Positions 6,433 through 9,739 of a stretch of DNA of 9,739 nucleotides are shown piece after piece (within the stretch, counting starts at the first letter, position 1; each line of letters begins with the position of its first letter). The stretch is from Desulfuromonadaceae bacterium (lineage in GTDB: Bacteria; Desulfobacterota; Desulfuromonadia; Desulfuromonadales; Syntrophotaleaceae). The stretch spans positions 1-9,739 of the forward strand of contig JAIOSZ010000145.1 in NCBI GenBank assembly GCA_021107335.1. Direction: 5' to 3'. The translations under genes were made by a program, and so were the position numbers. The notes beneath the pieces were generated by a model that ran no database searches, was not told the DNA's origin, and was given only the letters and a program-made list of their open reading frames with translations.

Positions 6433-7737
6433 ATGACTGGGAACTCCTTTGAACAGAAAAACAAGCAGGCCCTACAACGGGGGCAGCGAGTGGCTCTGGC
6501 TGCTACCTTGGCTACCCTGCTGCTGGCGCTGCTCAAAGCCCTGGCTGGCTGGCATTATCGGGCACCGGTGCTGGTGGCCGACGCCTTTCACAGCGGCGCC
6601 GACCTGTTGGCCATCTTTGCCAGCTATTTTGGTCTCTGGTTGGCGGGGAAAAAAAAGAGTGCCCGCTTCCCTTATGGTTTATACAAGGCCGAAACCCTGA
6701 TTACCCTGTTGGTTGGCGGTCTGATTGTTTGGGCTGGTATTGAACTGCTGATAGAGGGTTGGGCCAAGTTGCAGGGAGTGAGCGAATCGGTCAGCTTTCC
6801 CCTGGTACCACTTTTGGTCAGTGGTCTGTCGGTAGTCATCTCTCTCGGCATCGCTGTTAAGGAACGCCAAGTCGGCCGGGCCATCAACTCCCCATCGCTG
6901 CTGGCCAATGCTGGCGAATCTTTTCTCGATGTTGCCACCTCGGCAGTAGTCCTGGGCGGTCTGCTGCTCAGCTACTGGCGGTTACCCTATGTCGAAGGGG
7001 CGGTTATACTGCTCATTGCGCTGCTGGTCATCAAGCTCGGCGGCGCTAGTTGCTGGACCGCCTTTCTGTTGTTGCTCGACGCCAACCTTGATCCACAGTT
7101 GAGTTGCACCCTTGAGCAGCAGGTCAACGCCATTTATGGCGTGAAAGGCGAGAGTGAGGTCCGTATTCGCCAGGCTGGACCCTTTCACATGGTCGAATGC
7201 GTCATCTATACCCGTCCCACCCTATCCCTGTACCGCGCCCATGAACTGGCGGACCGAGCCGAACAGGCCATCGCCGCTCATTGCCCCCATGTCGAATCGG
7301 TTTTTGTGCATGTTGAACCTCTACGGGAAGAGCTCCGATCGGTCATCGTGCCGGTGGCAGAGATCAACGGTCTGCAGTCCCGGGTCCATGGCCATTTCGG
7401 CCGCGCCCCTTATTTTCTTTTATTGCGCCTCAACGAGCATGAGGTGGAAATCGAGGACTTTTATTTCAACGAGTTTCTCGACGAGCCGAAGTTTATCGGT
7501 CTCAAGGTCATAAAGGCGATTATCGCCTATCGCATTGATCTGCTCTTTACTTCTAGTATCGGCGAAATCTCTTTCTATATGCTGCGGGACAATTTCGTCG
7601 ATATCTATGCTGCAGAGGAAGAGCAGACAGTGCAGGAAGTTATCGACCGGTTCCGCGCCGGCTCCCTGCAAGCCATTACGAAGCCGACCCATTCCATCGA
7701 CCAGTCCCTGGTTGAGAAGCCGACCGAACACCGCTGA
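6433..7737 (+). CDS. Cation diffusion facilitator transporter fused to a C-terminal NifX/NifB-type domain
   Basis: A 434-residue, two-part protein. Residues about 17-205 form the six-helix membrane domain of the CDF family, which exports divalent metals (Zn, Fe, Mn, Co, Cd) in exchange for protons. The transport-site motif in helix 2 is VADAFHSGAD (H53, D57). In helix 5 it reads LLANAGESFLD, with D166 conserved but E162 where His (or Asp) is usual. Residues 210-297 are the cytoplasmic CDF domain, ending in VFVHVEP. Residues 302-415 (SVIVPVAEINGLQSRV, then GHFGRAPYFLL, later IGEISFYMLRDNF) match the NifX/NifB-C-terminal/NafY fold that in nitrogenase maturation binds iron-molybdenum cofactor precursors; ordinary CDF proteins of about 300 residues lack it. 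ATG at 6433 was chosen; a TTG directly before it is possible. The substrate metal is not determinable here. Confidence 0.9.
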   Translation: MTGNSFEQKNKQALQRGQRVALAATLATLLLALLKALAGWHYRAPVLVADAFHSGADLLAIFASYFGLWLAGKKKSARFPYGLYKAETLITLLVGGLIVWAGIELLIEGWAKLQGVSESVSFPLVPLLVSGLSVVISLGIAVKERQVGRAINSPSLLANAGESFLDVATSAVVLGGLLLSYWRLPYVEGAVILLIALLVIKLGGASCWTAFLLLLDANLDPQLSCTLEQQVNAIYGVKGESEVRIRQAGPFHMVECVIYTRPTLSLYRAHELADRAEQAIAAHCPHVESVFVHVEPLREELRSVIVPVAEINGLQSRVHGHFGRAPYFLLLRLNEHEVEIEDFYFNEFLDEPKFIGLKVIKAIIAYRIDLLFTSSIGEISFYMLRDNFVDIYAAEEEQTVQEVIDRFRAGSLQAITKPTHSIDQSLVEKPTEHR

Positions 7738-7785
7738 GAAAAGTCGTTGTTTATTAAGTAACTGGTGCTCTAGGGGTGGTTAAGG

Positions 7786-7814
7786 TTGTGACAGAAACGA
7801 TTTAGCGGTAGAAT
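7786..7814 (+). promoter_or_regulatory. Sigma70-like promoter for serB-sfsA
   Basis: TTGTGA at 7786-7791 and TAGAAT at 7809-7814 are separated by exactly 17 bases, four and five matches respectively to the consensus hexamers. It lies 28 bases before the serB start, so the leader would be only about 20 bases and includes the AAGGAG ribosome-binding site at 7830-7835. It sits in the 105-bp gap after the CDF gene; no clear terminator hairpin precedes it. Confidence 0.6.
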
Positions 7815-7842
7815 GACGCCATTTTTCTGAAGGAGTTGACCC

Positions 7843-9042
7843 ATGGTTAATAAAATGGTGCTTATCACCCTGATCGGCCCGGATCGCCCCGGTATTCTGG
7901 CGGCGGTTACTGGTTGTATCGCCGAAGGGGGAGCGCACATTCGCGATATTGAACAGAGCGTTACTCATACCCTGATGCTACTGTCCCTGCTGATCGATTT
8001 TACCACCGGCGAGAGCGATCAAAAGCCGTTGATCAAGGACCTGTTGTTTCTGGCCAAGGAACTCGGATTGCAGCTCGACTTCGAGGTGATTGAGGCGGAG
8101 GATTACGAAAAGTTACAGTCTTCCCGTTACGGCTATGTGCTGACCATGCTTGGCGATGGGGTCGATGCCGGTGCGGTGAATAAGGTTGCTGGTTTGCTCA
8201 CCGATTACAGCATTAACATTGACCGTATCAACAAGTTGACTCGCGGTCAGTTGCGCTGTGTGGAGTTCTTTCTCAATGTGCCAAACAACACAGACCTTAA
8301 GGGCATGACCCGCCAGTTGCTGGCTGAGGGGGCTGGGCTCGGAATCGATATTGCGGTACAGAAGGAAAACCTTTACCGACGCGCCAAGCGGCTGGTGGTG
8401 CTGGATATGGATTCGACCCTGATTCAGATCGAGGTCATCGACGAACTGGCCCGCTTGGCCGGGGTCGGCGAGCAGGTGGCGGTTATCACCGAACGGGCGA
8501 TGAACGGCGAACTGGACTTTCAACAGGCGCTACGGGAGCGAGTGAGTCTGTTGAAGGGGTTGCCCGCCGATGCTTTGGAGCAGGTCTATCGCGAGCTGCC
8601 CTTTACCCCCGGGGCCAAGAACCTGATTCGGATTCTGCGTAAACTCGGTTTCAGGACCGCCGTTATTTCCGGCGGATTTGATTTTTTCACCGATCGGCTT
8701 AAAGCCGAACTGGGTCTCGATTATGCCTATGCCAACGACCTGGAGATCGTTGACGGTGCGGTGACCGGGCAAGTGACTGGGGCCATTGTCGACGGCGAGC
8801 GCAAAGCCGAGTTGCTGGCTGAGATCGCCGAGCGGGAAGGGATCACCCTCAGCCAGGTGATTGCCATCGGTGACGGTGCGAATGACTTGCCGATGCTCGA
8901 TCGGGCAGGCCTCGGCATCGCCTTCAACGCCAAGGCCCGAGTGCGGGAACAGGCCGACTATCACATCAATCAGGGCAGCCTCGATTCGATCCTCTATCTC
9001 CTCGGCATTGCCGAGTGGGAGATGGCGGAGCTGACCAAGTGA
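7843..9042 (+). CDS. serB: Phosphoserine phosphatase with two N-terminal ACT domains
   Basis: Cytosolic enzyme that removes phosphate from O-phosphoserine, the last step of serine synthesis from 3-phosphoglycerate. It is 399 residues. Residues 5-80 form an ACT domain (opening LITLIGPDRPGILAAVTG) and about 95-172 a second ACT-like domain; these often bind amino acids and suggest feedback control. The HAD-type catalytic domain spans about 184-390: motif I DMDST with nucleophile D188 and acid/base D190, motif II SGG at 276-278, the conserved K321, and motif III GDGANDLPML with D344 and D348 for Mg2+. ATG at 7843 has AAGGAG 7 bases upstream and a promoter ahead. The stop codon overlaps the sfsA start by 4 bp. 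Size and domain order match the double-ACT SerB class rather than the shorter single-domain enzymes. Confidence 0.96.
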   Translation: MVNKMVLITLIGPDRPGILAAVTGCIAEGGAHIRDIEQSVTHTLMLLSLLIDFTTGESDQKPLIKDLLFLAKELGLQLDFEVIEAEDYEKLQSSRYGYVLTMLGDGVDAGAVNKVAGLLTDYSINIDRINKLTRGQLRCVEFFLNVPNNTDLKGMTRQLLAEGAGLGIDIAVQKENLYRRAKRLVVLDMDSTLIQIEVIDELARLAGVGEQVAVITERAMNGELDFQQALRERVSLLKGLPADALEQVYRELPFTPGAKNLIRILRKLGFRTAVISGGFDFFTDRLKAELGLDYAYANDLEIVDGAVTGQVTGAIVDGERKAELLAEIAEREGITLSQVIAIGDGANDLPMLDRAGLGIAFNAKARVREQADYHINQGSLDSILYLLGIAEWEMAELTK

Positions 9043-9734
9043 AGCTGCCGTCTCCCCTGCTCGAAGGGCGGCTGGTGCGGCGTTATCAACGCTTTCTAGC
9101 CGATGTCGAGCTTGCCGACGGCCGCGTGGTGACAGCACATACTCCCAATACCGGCAGCATGCGACAGTGCGCTGTTCCCGGTTATCGAGTCCTTATCTCT
9201 CAGGCCGACAATCCCAAACGCAAGCTCAAATTCACTCTAGAACTCATCGAGGTTAATGGTCATTGGGTCGATACTCATACCCACCGTACCAATCGGGTGG
9301 TGGAAGAAGGCTTGCGTCAGGGCTGGATCGCCGAACTGGAAGGTTATGAGGTGACTCCCGAGCATCGATTTGGCAATAGCCGTATCGACTTTCTGCTGGA
9401 AAATGACCAGCAAAAGGTGCTGGTCGAGGTGAAGAATGTTACCTTGATATGCGATGGACAGCAGGCCTGTTTTCCCGATGCGGTGACGGTCCGCGGCCAG
9501 AAACATCTGCGCGAGTTGATGGCGGCCAAGGCCGAGGGCTACCGGGCGGTCATCTTCTTTCTGGTACAGCGAGGCGAAGCGAGCAGCTTTGGTCCGGCCG
9601 ATGACATCGATCCGGAATATGGGCGACTGTTACGTGAAGCAGTGGCGCAAGGGGTGGAGGCGTTGGCCTATCGCAGCCAAGTGTCCGTCGAGGCGAACCG
9701 GGTAACTAAACGGCTGCCGGTGGTGCTCGACTGA
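9039..9734 (+). CDS. sfsA: SfsA family protein (sugar fermentation stimulation protein A homolog)
   Basis: A 231-residue protein, nearly the same length as E. coli SfsA (234), and colinear with it. Shared stretches include LIxRYxRFLADV-like RRYQRFLADV (14-23), HTPNTGSM (34-41), NPKRKLKFT (58-66), SRIDFLL (114-120), VLVEVKNVTL (127-136) and FPDAVTVRGQKHLRELM (145-161). The residues D117, E130 and K132 fit a PD-(D/E)xK nuclease-like core, but the physiological role is unsettled: E. coli SfsA was named for a maltose-metabolism effect and reported to bind DNA. The GTG start at 9039 overlaps the serB stop as GTGA, with GGAG 8 bases upstream; an in-frame GTG at 9015 would add eight residues inside serB and has no family support. 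The functional link to serine synthesis is not evident. Confidence 0.95.
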   Translation: MKLPSPLLEGRLVRRYQRFLADVELADGRVVTAHTPNTGSMRQCAVPGYRVLISQADNPKRKLKFTLELIEVNGHWVDTHTHRTNRVVEEGLRQGWIAELEGYEVTPEHRFGNSRIDFLLENDQQKVLVEVKNVTLICDGQQACFPDAVTVRGQKHLRELMAAKAEGYRAVIFFLVQRGEASSFGPADDIDPEYGRLLREAVAQGVEALAYRSQVSVEANRVTKRLPVVLD

Positions 9735-9739
9735 AAAGG

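Noticed and set aside
6433..7737. Nitrogenase-related gene because of the NifX-like domain
   Set aside because: The domain family is widespread outside nitrogen fixation and no nif gene is nearby; the main body is a CDF transporter.
7738..7785. Rho-independent terminator after the CDF gene
   Set aside because: No GC-rich hairpin followed by a T-run is visible; termination here may be weak or Rho-dependent.

Overview
The window looks like chromosomal DNA of an anaerobic, moderately GC-rich deltaproteobacterium, most likely of the Desulfuromonadales (Geobacter/Desulfuromonas/Pelobacter group). This placement is an inference from the second-type nuo gene set, the style of the intergenic repeats and the CDF-NifX-type transporter; no rRNA or other taxonomic marker is present.

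Left two thirds (1-5942, minus strand): one long complex I operon read right to left, nuoA-nuoB-nuoC-nuoD-nuoH-nuoI-nuoJ-nuoK, followed by the start of a NuoL/MrpD-type proton-channel subunit that runs off the left edge. NuoB, C, D and I form the iron-sulfur and quinone-reducing connecting arm; A, H, J, K and the L/MrpD-like protein form the proton-pumping membrane arm. The genes for the NADH-oxidising module (nuoE, F, G), normally between nuoD and nuoH, are absent here: nuoD and nuoH nearly touch. The electron donor therefore cannot be read from this locus. Most junctions are 4-bp ATGA overlaps, but two spacers interrupt the packing. The nuoB-nuoC spacer carries a palindromic dispersed-type repeat and the nuoK-nuoL-like spacer carries a degenerate hexanucleotide repeat.

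Middle (5943-6228): a divergent intergenic region between nuoA and a plus-strand pair. It contains a small AT-rich palindrome just upstream of nuoA.

Right third (6229-9734, plus strand): first, a two-gene unit made of a 66-residue Gly/Arg-rich zinc-ribbon-like protein and a cation diffusion facilitator fused at its C-terminus to a NifX/NifB-type (dinitrogenase iron-molybdenum cofactor-binding-like) domain. Second, after a good sigma70-like promoter, a two-gene unit of serB (double-ACT phosphoserine phosphatase) and sfsA, overlapping by 4 bp.

The points most worth following are the CDF-NifX fusion with its zinc-ribbon partner, including a His-to-Glu change in the transport-site motif; the NADH-module-less complex I with unusual substitutions in NuoJ and NuoA; and the two repeats inside the operon. 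No tRNA, rRNA, CRISPR array, insertion sequence or phage gene was seen.
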